Assembly (NCBI GenBank): GCA_023053545.1
Contig: JAKZAN010000007.1
Location: 9,734,001-9,798,000, forward strand
Length of the DNA stretch: 64,000 nucleotides
Direction of reading: 5' to 3'
Source: Lepidurus packardi
Taxonomy: Eukaryota; Arthropoda; Branchiopoda; Notostraca; Triopsidae
Of this stretch, positions 35,796 to 50,100 are shown piece after piece (positions within the stretch are counted from its first letter, which is position 1; each line of letters begins with the position of its first letter). The translations under genes were made by a program, and so were the position numbers. A model generated the notes under the pieces. The model saw only the letters and a list, made by a program, of their open reading frames with translations, had not been told where the DNA came from and ran no database searches.

Positions 35796-38700
35796 ATGCA
35801 GTCCGACAGTGAACACCATGAAAGTACGGGGCTTTCCGCGTCGTCTTTCGAAGAGTCGTCGCTTGTGTCAGTGTCCACAGGTTGTTTCCGCGTGAACCCT
35901 TCCACGAAATCCGGCAAAAGGGTGCAATTACTGAAGATGCTACTGCTGCCCTTCATACCCATTGCTGCACTCATTACGCAGAATTGCTTCACCATGTACG
36001 AGGCAGTAATTGCCCAGAAAGAAGCCTCTTTCATCGAGCATCAAGTAAGTTATATTTACCTTACTCCTGCTCGTTAGTCTTCTTGCTTCGCAGAAATAAT
36101 AGGAAGTTTAAATCTTAGAGAACAGAAATATCTCTGTCCGAAGAATTTTTTGGCCTACAAGAATGGAAGTATTTTTTCCCAAGAATGGAAAGTAATTTGG
36201 ATTCAGAGATTACAAAATGAATTTTTCTATAGATTTCTTTCCAAGAAATAAAAGAAAAATTGCTGTCCCCATCGTATGAAATGCTGTTTTTAGACCTTAA
36301 ATTTATACTGTTTTTTAGACTTAAATTTTAAGATATGCCTTCCCTGAGACCTAATTCAAGCTGCGCAGAAATACAGAAATAAAGAATGTTTCTACTCCAA
36401 AATATTCCTTAAATTTCTGCGTTAAAGAACTAACGATTTCTGATTCGAAGAAATATTATACCAATGAAAAATAATAGCCATTTGCACTCACATGAATAAA
36501 AAGAAGTATTTCTAATGCGAACAGAATATGATAAAATTTTAAAAAAATCTCGAAGAAATAGAACTCGATGACTTCAAAAATACTTTAACGACATAAACCT
36601 TTCTTTCTCTAGAAATCTGTGCGAAGAAATAAGAGTAATTCAATTGGAAGAAATAATAATTACTTTCGCTCAATGATGTATAATAAATTTCTACATTGTC
36701 GAGACTACTACAAATACTGTCTCACAGAAATGAGAAAGCTTATACATAAGAAATATTTATAGAATTTTTTTTAAGGCAGTGGTACTAGAAACTATGTCTG
36801 AACGTTGCAGATTGACCTTACCGTCGAAGTGGGTAAATTACTGGCCGCCTTACAGCACGAGCGCAGTGAAATTGCATACTACGTCTTCACGAACGGGAGC
36901 AGGTAAAATTCTCAAAGAAATTTCTGTTATATTCCCTTTCCTTTCAACATATTAGCTTCGCTTTAATTAGAAGTTTATTCAGAACGGAATTATCCCAACG
37001 ATTTTCCCTGACGGATGAGGCTTTGCGCAACGTGTCGGGACTGTTCACCTTCAAGCAAGACGCGTGGAACAGTATCTTTGGCAGTAAGGCCAACTTCATA
37101 GAGCACCTGAGTCTCTTGGGGTAATTTACGGGAGCCCACGTTAAAAGCCTTTTATTAGCCCTGTTTTAATCTGCTTTGATTTATATTTTTGGAATTATTC
37201 GCAGCGTGAAGCGCTACGGGATCATGGACATTTCGTAAGTACTTCCCACCATACCAAAAGCAGGATTTAGAGGCTTAAAGGGCGCTTAAAATCTCGTTTC
37301 GTTGCCACTCTAGTGAAAAGGGAAGCAACCGCGTGGAAGACACTGTCATTCGGGAGATCGAATGGTATAATGTGGCTAACGATTTAATATTGGATCAGCT
37401 GTCGACTCGGATCAGAGAAACCTCCACTACTGGCGCCTTCAGGTAAGCAAAAAAAAAATAAATAAAAAAAATAGAGTTTACATCTAGAAATATGCGCAGT
37501 AATAATAGTAACAGAGCAGTTTTTTGGGGCGAAAACCTACTGTTTGGTTGATTTCGAGAAAGTTAATTCGAGAGCTGCAATCGTTTTTATAGACGCACTC
37601 CAATTTACAGGCTCTTAATCGCCTTCCAGTATATGATCCGCTGCATCGAGAATTTTAGTATCGCCATCGTTTATGGACTGAATTACTTCGGGAAAGGAAG
37701 ACTTTCCAACCCAAACTTCATCCAGTTTATTCGCTATGACTCGCTCGCACAAGACTACCTCAATGCTACGCAGCAATTCTCGCCAGCAATACACGAGCGC
37801 TACGATGCCTTCACTCACCGGTTCACATTCTTCCTGAACCTAACATTCAGGTAAAAAGGGCCAGCTTATTTCTGTAATATTGCTTCGAAAGAATATCACA
37901 TGAACGGAGTAACAAACTCGAACGTTATATTACTGCAGTACTACTATTGCCGATACGATTTTCCCAAATGGAAATTAAGAAACCCTATTCCAAGTAGTAA
38001 TATTACTATCAGTGCTATCGCTGCAGAATAAGGCAGAAATCATACCCTGTTATTACTCATGTCGCAACAAATCCCACTAGAATATATTACTGCAGCAATA
38101 ATAGCAATGATTCAAACATAATAACCACTGTCATTACTGTGGAAGCATGGTAGTCTCTTTACAATGCATTACTACCGAAAAGTATACCTGCAGTAATATT
38201 ACTGCAATATAGCTGCCAGCTACTTTCCTGCAAAAAGTTACTTCATTATATATCACTTCTGGTGGCATTTGGAGACGCTGTTAAGGTAGTATTAGAAGTA
38301 TCATCAATCGGTACTTTATACGCAGAAATTGTACGGGCACTTTATTACTGCAGTATAGCTGCCAGCTACTTTACTGCAAAAACGTTACTTCATTATGTAT
38401 CACTTTTGGTGGCATTTGGGGACGCTGTTAATGTAGTATAGAAAGTATCATCAATCGGTACTTTATACACAGAAATTGTACTGGCACTTTATCACTGCAG
38501 TATAGCTGCCAGCTACTTTACTGCAAAAACGTTACTTCATTATGTATCACTTTTGGTGTTATTTGGGGACGCTGTAAAGGTAGTATTGGAAGTGTCATCA
38601 ATCGGTACTTTATACGCAGAAATTGTACCGGCACTTTATCACTGCAGTATAGCTGCCAGCTACTTTACTGCAAAAACGTTACTTCATTATGTATCACGTT

Positions 38701-40682
38701 TGGTGTTATTTGGAGACGCTGTTAAGGTAGTATAGAAAGTATCATCAATCGGTACTTTATACACAGAAATTGTACCGGCACATTATCACTGCAGTATAGC
38801 TGCCAGCTACTTTACTGCAAAAACGTTACTTCATTATGTATCACGTTTGGTGTTATTTGGGGACGCTGTAAAGGTAGTATAGGAAGTATCATCAATCGGT
38901 ACTTTATACGCAGAAATTGTACCGGCACTTTATCACTTCAGAAATACTACTAATGCCGATTTGCCATGATATTCTTTCCTCTCAACTTTCTTGATATTTC
39001 TTTACGGAAACTAAAAATAATCGAAGAAACCATTCATGATTTTTTTTCATTTATAGACGGTTGGAAATCCACGATAATACGCAACGGGATCCGGACGCTC
39101 GTCTTGCTTCGGAATACTACATCTACATGATCAAGTACATCGACGAGCTGAGAGGATATCAATGGGAATTGCGCGACTCGATCTTGTAAGCATTCCTCTG
39201 GCATACAGTGACCTTCAATTGACCTTCTGATGTGCCTCCTTCAGAGAACAACTCGCCGTAGAATCCGAAGCCGCAGAGTATCTGCAGACAGTGACTATCG
39301 TGATTCTGACGGTCGTGTTGATCGTCTCGCCTTTGATTATTACCCTCGTCCGTAACGCCACCAACACCATCCAAGTTAGCCAAATTCCCCATTTCTAGCC
39401 ACATACCCAAGAAATAGGCTTTCTCACTCAAGTCATAATTTCTCCCGAAGGTCTTTGCCAGTGCTTTGGTGACGAGAGGCACGGAACTCAAAAGAGAACG
39501 TCGACGCTGCGACAGATTACTCTGTCAAATGCTGCCAGCTCCAGTAGCCAGAATGCTCAAGCAACGTAAACAAGTACACACGAACCCAGCCCCAAACTTT
39601 AGCCATCCAAACTATCTCTCTTTAACGCTCTCTCCTCTGATATAAAATGCAAAATTCAGGTCCCGGCCGAAAGTTTCGACTCGGTAACGATCTACTTCAG
39701 CGATATCGTAGGCTTCACCCAAATTTCTGCCTCGAGTACTCCGATGGAAGTAATATCATCGACAGTCCAACAGTTTATACGCAAAACTGACACTCTTCTT
39801 CTAGATCATTACCTTCTTGAACAGTCTGTACAAAATGTTCGACTCCAAGCTCGAGCACTATGACGTTTACAAAGTCGAGACGATTGGCGACGCGTACATG
39901 GTGGTATCGGGACTTCCTCACAAAAATGGTACCGATCCTCAAATTTATCAAGTTTTTTCGGCTGGTTCTCCCAGCATTTTAATTTCTATAATTTCTGCTC
40001 TTTCTGCCACCAGGGATTAAGCACGCGGGCGAGATCTGCACCATGTCCCTAGATTTAATTAACGGAATCCGCTCTTTCCGTGTCCCTCATCGACCCAGTC
40101 AGAGCATTGAGATTAGAATAGGAGTGAACTCAGGTTCTTGTGTTGCCGGTGTGGTGGGTACTTCAATGCCTCGTTATTGCCTCTTCGGAGATGCTATCAA
40201 CACTGCTTCTCGAATGGAATCTACGGGCGAAGGTACATTAGTAGGGAAATGAGACTCCCGGGAGCGAAAGCCGAGGAGAAGGAGGCGTTAACTAATTGAA
40301 ACTTTTTCTTTATTTTCGTTTCGTTTTTTTCCATTTTCTAATGATGGGGTAGCTATGAAAGTCCAGCTGAGCGCGTCTACGAAATTGCTTTTGGACCAAT
40401 TGGGTGGTTATATTACAGAGTCCCGAGCCATCGTGGAAGTCAAGGTTAGTGTATACAGTTTAGTCTACGCCGGACCGAGTCTGCTCTGTCTCCTTTCATT
40501 CTTCCCATGAAAACTGAAGAGAAACTAAACTGGCAATTTTACTATGCTGACAGGGGAAAGGTATGATGGAAACGTTCTGGCTGGTGGGCAAAGAAGGCGG
40601 TCTGCCGCGGGTCTTGGAAATTGATCTGCCTGGTTTCATGGATGCCGAGCCAGAATATATCAAGGATTTCTTGGACGAATAG
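35796..40682 (+). CDS. NIT-GC: NIT-domain membrane guanylate cyclase
   Basis: Fourteen exons give 637 aa: 35796-36044, 36811-36902, 36983-37120, 37205-37234, 37314-37442, 37611-37850, 39057-39185, 39245-39374, 39451-39573, 39660-39749, 39805-39928, 40014-40232, 40353-40444, 40554-40682. Order: short cytoplasmic N-terminus, membrane helix about 45-62, extracellular NIT (nitrate/nitrite-sensing) four-helix domain about 65-345 with its hallmark LQHER (97-101), helix about 352-371, signalling helix [17 protein letters not shown], then a class III cyclase domain. Metal aspartates are D435 (YFSDIVGFT) and D479 (GDAYMV). Guanine-specifying E475 and C547 and the catalytic N554/R558 (NTASR) are all present, so it should make cGMP as a homodimer. 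There is no kinase-homology domain, unlike peptide-receptor cyclases. NIT-GCs are known from other invertebrates; in the annelid Platynereis they mediate nitric-oxide signalling. The ligand here is inferred. Confidence 0.96.
38189..38940. repeat. 147 bp tandem satellite in cyclase intron 6
   Basis: AGCTGCCAGCTACTTTMCTG repeats with CTGCC at 38213, 38359, 38506, 38653 and 38800: steps of 146, 147, 147 and 147 bp. Each unit has CACTGCAGTATAGC and ACGCAGAAATTGTAC. The array opens with an exact 18 bp palindrome, TGCAGTAATATTACTGCA (38189-38206). Confidence 0.97.
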
Positions 40683-40904
40683 CAAAAAAGAAAAAAAAAA
40701 AGAAGTGAAATGAAGGAAAAATGCAACGTGTCGTAGGAAAAATTTGTTTAGTTACCAGCAAGTGAAGAAATTATAGGAAATTTTGAAATTAATGCAATAC
40801 AGAGAATGGGAACTATTGTGGTAGAGAAAAAGAGGCTAATATGAAAAATGACTGCGGTAAAGTTTTATTGTAAAGTGATTAAAAGAAAAGAAAAAGTTCT
40901 TCGA

Positions 40905-42200
40905 TTATTTCGACAGTAATCCGAATTACTGTGAAGGTTTTTACAGGCAAAAATAAAATCTTAAAATTTGATTCATCAAAGCCAAATAATTGTGTGAATA
41001 GATACGTGCTAGCTAGAAAAATTCGGTGGAAAATGTAGGGAGATATTTCTGCCGCAGTAATTCGAATTACTGTGAAGGTTTTCACAGGCAAAAATAACAT
41101 CTTAAAATTTGATGAATCAAAACCACATAGTTTTGTGAAGAGATACGTGCTAGCTAGAAAAATTCGGTGGAAAATGTACGGAGATATTTCTGCCGCAGTA
41201 GTTCGAATTACTGTGAAGGTTTTCACAGGTAAAAATAAAATCTTAAAATTTGATGAATCAAAGCCACATAATTGTGTGAATAGATAGATGCTTGCTAGAA
41301 AAATTCGGTGGAAAATGTACGGAGATATTTCTGCCACAGTAATTCGAACTACTGTGAAGGTTTTCACAGGTAAAAGTAAAATCTTAAAATTTGATGAATC
41401 AAACCACATAATTTTGTGAAGAGATACGTGCTAGCTAGAAAAATTCGGTGGAAAATGTACGGAGATATTTCTGCCGCAGTAATTCGAATTACTGTGAAGG
41501 TTTTCACAGGTAAAAATAAAATCTTAAAATTTGATGAATCAAAGCCACATAATTGTGTGAATAGATAGATGCTTGCTAGAAAAATTCGGTGGAAAATGTA
41601 CGGAGATATTTCTGCCACAGTAATTCGAACTACTGTGAAGGTTTTCACAGGTAAAAGTAAAATCTTAAAATTTGATGAATCAAACCACATAATTTTGTGA
41701 AGAGATACGTGCTAGCTAGAAAAATTCGGTGGAAAATGTACGGAGATATTTCTGCCGCAGTAATTCGAATTACTGTGAAGGTTTTCACAGGCAAAAATAA
41801 AATCTTAAAATTTGATGAATCAAAACCACATAGTTTTGTGAAGAGATACGTGCTAGCTAGAAAAATTCGGTGGAAAATGTACGGAGATATTTCTGCCGCA
41901 GTAATTCGAATTACTGTGAAGGTTTTCACAGGCAAAAATAAAATCTTAAAATTTGATTAATCAAAGCCAAATAATTGTGTGAATAGATACGTGCTAGCTA
42001 GAAAAATTCGGTGGAAAATGTACGGAGATATTTCTGCCACAGTAATTCGAATTACTGTGAAGGTTTTCACAGGTAAAAGTAAAATCTTAAAATTTGATGA
42101 ATCAAAACCACATAATTTTGTGAAGAGATACGTGCTAGCTAGAAAAATTCGGTGGAAAGTGTAGGGAGATATTTCTGCCGCAGTAATCGAATTACTGTGA
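40905..42200. repeat. 141 bp tandem satellite, nine units, directly after the cyclase gene
   Basis: ATTACTGTGAAGG marks fall at 40925, 41066, 41207, 41348, 41488, 41629, 41769, 41910, 42051 and 42190 (steps 139-141 bp). Each unit has GATATTTCTGCCGCAGTAAT and a TTCGAATTACTG palindrome centre. Units 41207-41487 and 41488-41768 form a nearly identical 281 bp dimer, i.e. a higher-order repeat. Because 141 is 47 codons, long open frames appear on both strands; these are a by-product. The plus strand carries AATAAA in most units (in AAAAATAAAATCTT), giving serial poly(A) signals about 270 nt and more after the cyclase stop. Confidence 0.97.
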
Positions 42201-44164
42201 AGAATTTTTCCGCGGCAGAAATACAAAGCCATGTGAAGATAGTGTTTCTCCAGATGTAAGGAATTATGCAACGGGTAATTGAAATTTCTGCAGAAGAAAT
42301 GAGCACGGTTAGCAAGGACATTTGTGCAACACAAATAAAAATGTCTGCAAAGTAATTTGCACCATAGAAAAAGACTGCCAGTGAATTTTTGTAGAAAAAT
42401 TCATTGGAAATCATTGAAATATCAGCCGTAGAAATTAAATGGCTGCCAGGAAATGCGGCAGGAAATAAAAATCGATTCGAACTAATTGAATTATTAGCAG
42501 CAGAATTTAAAGTTTTGGAAGTAATGCCGGGACGGAAATTTTTTTTAATAATTGGTTTCTCCGTTAGAAATAAAAATTACTGCCAGCAATATTTCTGCAA
42601 CAGTAATAAAATTACTCCAGGAAAATCTGCGGGTCAAGTTATGGTAGAAAGAATTTCTGTTTAGAAAATTACTGTGAACATTTCTGTGAAAATAATCACA
42701 CATTTCAAAGCTTTTTTTCTTTTCCTAGCAAATGCCTCTCCAACGTAATTAAATTAAAAGCTGACTGATATGGACCCAAATTGTTCATCACTATAAAAAA
42801 AATCCTTCTTTTGGGGGACTTTTTCCTTTAATTTGCGGTGGTAGTCTAGCTTCAGTATGTGAAGCGGAATCGGTCTTGCTTTTTTGTTGGCGATTTTCTC
42901 TCATTTCCCCCTTTCTTCCCGGTAGTCAAGAATGAGGTTGCTATGGCAGCCAGTAACCTCCCCGCACCACCTTTCCCGGGAAGTATAACAGCATTAATTA
43001 TCACGCATTAAGAACTTTGGGGGCTAAGAAAACCCGGGAAGCACAATAGAAGCTTTTTTCCATAGGCACTAATCGTTCAACTTGTTCCCCACCTTGTAGA
43101 AAAAGACAAGAAAAAACAAGAACTTATATAAGTTTGCTTTTCCAATTCTTGTTTTGTTTTTTCAGTAACGAGCGTTTCAGAATTTTTCCTTTTTTTTCTT
43201 CAGGATTAAAATTCCACTTTTCAGATGCATTCAAGTTGATAATGTGAGAGGCTTTAGAGACTTTTTTCTTTCCTTTTGAGGTGCGAGAGAGGAGAAAAAA
43301 GGGATCATGTTTGGAGAGTTACGGAAGAGCGAAGCAGACGGAAGATTTCTGTTTCTGCTCTGCTGACTTATAAGGCTGGTTTTACGCTGCTGGGATGCGC
43401 AAATGCGCCGAAAGAGCGGCTGTCCGATGCATAAGACTTCCATGTCTCTTTCTGGGCGTTAGTATTACGTGTAGTCCACATGCTACTCCCCAGGAGAATA
43501 CACAAGCAGGCAGGTCTTTAAATCAACCGCCATTGACAGTGACAGATTTTTGGCCTAATTATCAGAACGATTTCTTGTTTTGCATTTCTATATGTATGTG
43601 CAGAATTATACCGCAGAAGTAGTTCTTCTGCCGAAATACCTTGCAGAAATATCCCACACAAGTATAGTTCTTCGGCAGCAACACCTCGCAGAAATATTTC
43701 TTCTCCAGATATCCCAAAGCAATACAGTTATTCTGCAGAAATATCCCACAGAAAAATTTCTTCGGAAGAATTTTTTAGGTATAACTCGTTCTACTGCAGA
43801 ACTTACCCCACAGAAATAACTTGCGAAATTATTTTTTGAGCGTTTTTGGTTCTGCGGGTTTTTAGTGGTGGAAGAGGGACGATTTACGGCGTAAAGTTGT
43901 TCGCAGAAATACCAGGCAAAAATAGAGCAAAAATAGAGCAAAAACTAGTCTACGGAGTTATTTCTAGGTTGACAGTTTATTGCCTCTAACTTATTATAAT
44001 GGTGTAGCAGAGACGCTTTGTGGTGTGACACATCTCGCGGAAATTATTTCTGCGTTGACTGTTTTTGTTCTGCTGGGTTTTTAGTGGTGTAAGAGAGGGA
44101 CAATTTATGGTGTGAAACTTGGATAATTAGTGGTGATGAAGAAGAGTAAGGGGAACTTGGAACA
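42201..44164. other. Spacer between cyclase and serotonin receptor
   Basis: No gene recognised. 42200-42660 is dense in CAGAAAT and CAGTAAT words. 43560-43920 holds a decayed repeat of about 60 bp (CAGAAATATYCCACA, TTCTTCKGCAG). The serotonin receptor promoter should lie here; a TATAAG at 43369 is too far from the start to rely on. Confidence 0.5.
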
Positions 44165-47100
44165 ATGCTTAATAGCTTGAATTATTCCCAAGTTGTCGTT
44201 TGCACGCACTGTCAACCGACAGCGTCGGCGGCGTACGAGGCTGGCTTACTACAGTGGTTAAAATCTAACATTACTGCAGGAGCAATGTTTGTGCCCATGA
44301 TTACTGTCCTACCCGAGAATTCGGATCCGACCTTGGCGGAAGAGTCGTCGTCTTCCGCGCTTGATTCGAGCGTAAATGCCTCGCGAACTTTCCATGCAGA
44401 GTCGACTTCCGTCGATTTGATGATTACTTTGGGTACGGGCGTTCTGCTAGGATTGTTGATCCTAGCAACTGCGGTCGGTAAGTTTTAAAACACATCATAA
44501 AGAGTAGCTATGAAAGGCTCGTGTTTTTAAACTATTCAAAGGGAAAATTGGAGTAAGAGAAAAAAAAGACGCGCAGTAATACAGCACGTTTCCATAGTAA
44601 TGCTTTGTGAAATTAATATTGGCAGAACCTTTACGAAAAATAAACTAAAAAAAATGCAAATTCAAAATTTCTCCAACTATTTGGTGTCCAATAGTCTTGT
44701 AAAGCTTTCCTAACAGAAAATGAGAGATTCTGCAGAGCAACTTTCTTAAAAAGCAATACTTAAAAACATTTCTGAAGTCAGAAATAGTTCTGAATTTCTG
44801 CTTCATATTTATGCAAATACAATGTTTGCTGAAACGGCACAACTATAGAGAAAAGTTACACAATCAAAATATTTCTACTGAAGAAATAGTTTCGTTACTT
44901 AATATTGGACTTTCCATGAAAGAAATATTTCTGCATAGCTTATGGTTTCCCTAAATAATCTTGAAAAAGATTAAGCAAAAATATACTTCAGAATATATTA
45001 CTTGCATAAATACTTCTCAAATTTAGTCTATGGAGCTACTTCTGCAAGTTATATTCCACGGACAATATTTCTGCACAACAATAAATATTAACTAGCAATA
45101 TTTCCAAATAAAACATTCCGGTAGTACTGAAAGTATTACACGGTATTCTGAAGAAGAAATATCATAGCCTAGACTTCCCTTCGGAAAAATATATCTAAAG
45201 AAAAATATATCTAAATATAATAAATATATCTATAGAAGAAGAAATATATATGTAAGCTATATTTCGGCTCAGATCGCAAAGATACTTCCTCCCAGTAAAT
45301 TTCCGCGAACCTATTTTTGTAGAAATATTGTATATATTACTCAGAATATATTACTTGCATAAATACTTCTCAAATTTAGTCTATGGAGATACTTCTGCAA
45401 GTTATATTCCACGGAAAATATTTCTGCACAACAATAAATACTAACTAGCAATATTTCCAAATAAAACATTCCGGTAGTATTGAAAGTATTACACGGTATT
45501 CTGTAGAAGAAATATCATAGCCTAGACTTCCCTTCCGAAAAATATATCTAAAGAAAAATATATCTAAATATAAGAAATATATCTAAAGAAGAAGAAATAT
45601 ATATGGAAGCTATATTTCGTCTGAGATCGCAAAATTACTTCCTCCCAGTAAATTTCCGCGAACCTATTTTTGTAGAAATATTGTAAGAATTAAGCACTTT
45701 CTAACCATTGTAGTAAGCGTCAACCATATTTCTGAAAAAAACGTATTTCTGAAAGAAATATCCATTTTTCAAGAGATATTTTTTCTTTAAGTTAATATTC
45801 TATCAATCGTCTATCCACCAAAAAAAATTGCTGATAAGTATTTCTGCCGAAGCAATATTTCTTCCAAAGAAATAATTCCGTTTCGTTTAAATTAAGGAGA
45901 TTTTAAGTTAATCCTAGTAGGAACACATTCCTAAAAAAAATCCGCAGTCTTAGCAGCGGAATCTAAGCTGAGCGCACGTAGCTTTTTTACTACGGAACTC
46001 CCATTTTATGAAAGTTAGGTTGAAGAAATAAAATCCTGTATGGATACAATTCCCAGGCCAGGCACGGAGTCCGTTTTTCTTTCACGGCCTGGCAAGGGAA
46101 AAAACTTGACAGCAATAAATATGGCAAACACCTTGACACCCATGGAATACCCATGTCAATCGTGTGCCACGACTGTGAGGGTGTAAAGGGTGTAAGAAAA
46201 AATCCCGATCGTTTCTGAAAGGTTACTCTAGCGCGCTCTAGCATAAGCGCAAGGGAACCCTTACGCTTTTTTATTAGGTTCTCTTCAAAAGTGGTGTTCC
46301 ATGTTGAGTTTTTGTGTCCAGAAAGTATACCAATTGTTGCGACAGAAATCCAGAGAAATGAAATAAAATACAAACTTAAACAAAAACTAAATAAATCACG
46401 AAAATTGTAGACACAACGTGGCTCTGCAAGCCCATGAACCTTTCGATCCATCTTTGGAGTGAGAAATAGATTTCTGTTTCCAAGGCATCAGCCAGCTGCT
46501 TGGGCATGAAAACAGAAACAACACAGGACAGAAAAATCCGAAGAAATACAGCCGTAGTAGACATGCTCTTTTCCCCAAGAAAAAAAAAAGACAGTACACT
46601 TCGCCAGAACAGTAATACCCAACCATGTAGCCGAAATTATGCAGTGAAACTGGGCAGACATTTCAAAACAATAAAAAAAAAATCGCTTGCCTCGGGCTAA
46701 ACCACCCATTCTTTTTTGGGGTATTGTCTAAAAACAAGCAGGACAAAGTTCATGCATAGCATATCAAGTGAATTTGAAGAGAAACGTCGACATCGATACG
46801 CCTCACCCTAGCAGCAATATATCTTCTATGGCAGTCTTTCTTCCTGCCCAAATGGTCTTTTGCATAGAACCATGAAACAGTGAAACCCCAGAGACGTCCA
46901 CTTTCGGGTTGAAATCGATAAACCATACACAAAAGACGCAAGATTGAGGTTCCTAAGAAGCTAAGTACAAATACTGCGGGGCAGAAATGGAGAAAAAAAT
47001 TGGCTTTTTCTTTGCAAGTCTGTGCGACAACCGGATCCATTGTGAGAGTTCAATGGAGTGATGAATTAGCTTTTAAAATGAGGGAAGGGTAGCACCTCTT

Positions 47101-50100
47101 TTTAAAAATAAATAAAAAAAATTAGTAGACAGACCAGTATTTCTGTATCGATCTGCCGAAGTTATAAGCGAACAGTTTTAGGGCACCAAAGTGCCAAAGC
47201 ACTTTAGGAAATTGTTGTAAGCCTTTTATAACCGCGAGGTTGGCATTGGCCGAAAGAAGAAAAGATCCAAAGGGGGTCAAAGAAACGTTTTCTTTTTCTT
47301 TTCTGGGCAGAAATAAGGATCTGTTGCTACTGCTGGGGGTGGCAGTCTATTCGGAGAAAATAATAGCCATCACAGAGCAACATGCTAATAAATTGTCCCC
47401 AAATTAGCGTCGCCCCTATGCTTGTGTTACGTCAATTAAAGGAGCCGAAGATGTATCAAGTCACATCTGCAATTTTGGCAGAAATCTTTTTCTTTCGCAG
47501 AAATATATTTCTAATTTAAGCCAACCAAGAACTTAATTACTGACGAACACGCTGGGTGATTAAACTGTCGGACCTACTAAAGGACAGGCATAAACTACGT
47601 TGGCGTTTCTGCCGCAGAAATATATTTCTGCACCAATTCGCTAACTACCCACAGACATGATAGCTGCCTTGCATGACAGTTACGAGTCTCTATATATCAG
47701 AGCCATCTCTATCAAAGTATCAAGGTGAGTAATGCACTTACTATTTTTGGGTCAGACATATTTCTCCAGAAATGTTTCAGAAAGTTTTTAGAAATATCTA
47801 TTTAACTTTTCATACGTAATATTATAGTAATATTTAAATTATATAAAATCTTAAATCTTCAAATTTTAAATCTTCAAATTATATAAAATCTACATTATAT
47901 CTTAAAATTTTAGGAAGAAAAAAGATTATACAGAGGAATATTGCTGCACAAATTCCTGTCATAAAATGTCGCTTCCCTTTTTGAAATATATTATTTTTTC
48001 CTGGCGCCATGATTTCTAGGAATCAATTACTTATGAAAAAATATTATTGCAGAAATGTTTCGTGAAGTTATCAGGAAATATTTCTACTATATTTTCAGAA
48101 ATTTTTCTACAGTATTATTTTAATACTTGACAAAACATTTCTAATATGATTTTTAGACTTATGACTTCGCAGAAATATTGCTGTCGGAATTTCTGCCAGC
48201 AAATATTTTCTCCAGATTTTTAAATTTTTTTAGGAGCTATCGTTTTTAGGCAGCAATTATTTTTGGAAATAAATATTTCTGCAGAAATTTCCGAGTAATT
48301 CTGACAAGAAACGTTACCTTAGACGCTTTACTATCGTTAAAAGACTCTAAACCGCGTTTAATATTACCCTGAAATAATAAGGATCAGATGTCCGATGTCT
48401 GCGTCAGAGAAACTCTTTGTTTAACTTTGTTAAACTTTGTTGAACTCTACTCTTTGTTTCTGCCATTTGATTGCTTCTAAATGAGGAAAGGATTAACGCA
48501 GGAACCCCATGTCTGCGGGTTCCTATAAAACAGAAGAAACACCACCGAATGACGCGGGCAGCTGGTATTAGTGTACTACCGTTACTGGCGACCGTCAAGA
48601 AAGTTTTAGAAATATCCAAGAAAAAAAGAAAATAATTCCGAGACGAGGACGCTATTTCTACTGCTCTTCCCCCAACTTTTTGAATGAGCTTAAAACAGTT
48701 CTGCTTCGTTTATGATGACTTAAAACTTCCCTCGTTGCCATATTTCTTCCTCTTGCCCATACTCGTAGCAATAAAGCCTGAGATCGTGTTGCATGCTTCA
48801 TCATCCGACAAGCACAAGCGAGAACAAAAGAAATCAGCAAACGAAGAAAAAACGTCTCATCTTCCGCAACCTGATGAAGGCATAATGAAAGCTGAACGCC
48901 TCGCTGGACCTGTTTAGGGCAAAAGTCTCGGGAGACGCAGAAATAAAAGCTTCTTCCTCAAACATTACCAGACTGGAAGAAAGACAAAGAACCAAAGCCC
49001 TAACCTAAATACTTCCTTTGTGAAGTATTATTGTATTTCTTCCAAGACCAAATTATAAAGTTTGTTGCTCACTGGCATGCTAAATTTTCAGCAAACACTC
49101 CTCTAAATGTAGAACACGCTCCAGGAGGCTAGAAGGAGCAAATGTGCTTCCCTCGATTTGAGTTTTTTGTGGTATTTTTTATGGTGAGAAAGAAAAGGGC
49201 AACGGAGCAGATAAGTCCTGGCTTTTTGGTAGCTGGGGTTACGCGAAGAGTTCAACGGAGCTCCCAATTTATTTTTATTTTTATTTCTGCCCTCGTTGCA
49301 CGATACAACCCCCTTTGCCCGCTCCTGCCACCACAACAACTCTTCGCTCCTTTTTATTTATTTTTTTTTATTTTTACCTAACCTAACCTCCTCTGCGTCC
49401 TCTTGGCATGACCTACACACGTCACTCGATTCGGAGGTTCCAAGTTCTAGGAGGCCAAAGTCATAATGAAACCGTTTAGGAACGTCGAGTGAAGGCAAGG
49501 AATCACCCATTTGCCTACGCAAAGCTGCTATACATGTTAATGAAACCCCTTCGAGTTCCTCTGTAAACCTTACTCTCGTCCAAAGAAGAGTAAAAGAAAC
49601 GGCAGAGAAGCAGACATGACTCGCAGCTGTTGCCGTTGTTGCGTTCGCCAAGAGCTAGTCATTGTTTGGATAACGTTTCCAGAGTGAGAGATTATGCAAC
49701 TTTAGAGGATGACTTAATGACTTGCAAGCACACATATAGACATGTACATCTGGATGTACATGTACGTCCAGCATTCTCATCCGAGTTTGAAAAACTTGTG
49801 GGAATTTCTGCAGAATGGCACTTACAGCAGAACTTGTTTTTAGTACCACAGATGATCGTCAGACACCTTTGGAAATTTGTGTCAAATTTGGGAAAAACAA
49901 GTGGTCTTAGTATTGTAGTTTTCCCTCTTTTATTGCTGCAGTAATTGGGTGATTACTTAAATTGCTAATGTCAGATTTCTTACCCAATAGGGGGATTTCT
50001 AGCTAGCAGATGTATTGCACAAGTTAAGCTCCATCTTCGTACGAAAATACCCTTATACACAGAGGTTGCTTGCAGTCCAGTAACTAGGTTGCAGGATTAT

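Noticed and set aside
40879-42334. Long open frames on both strands, including a 176-codon one with 47-residue repeats
   Set aside because: The 141 bp unit is divisible by three, so stops are absent by periodicity. Frames are open on both strands equally.
45990-46709. Overlapping minus-strand frames of 62-153 codons
   Set aside because: They overlap in several frames, have no recognisable domains and lie inside the receptor intron.
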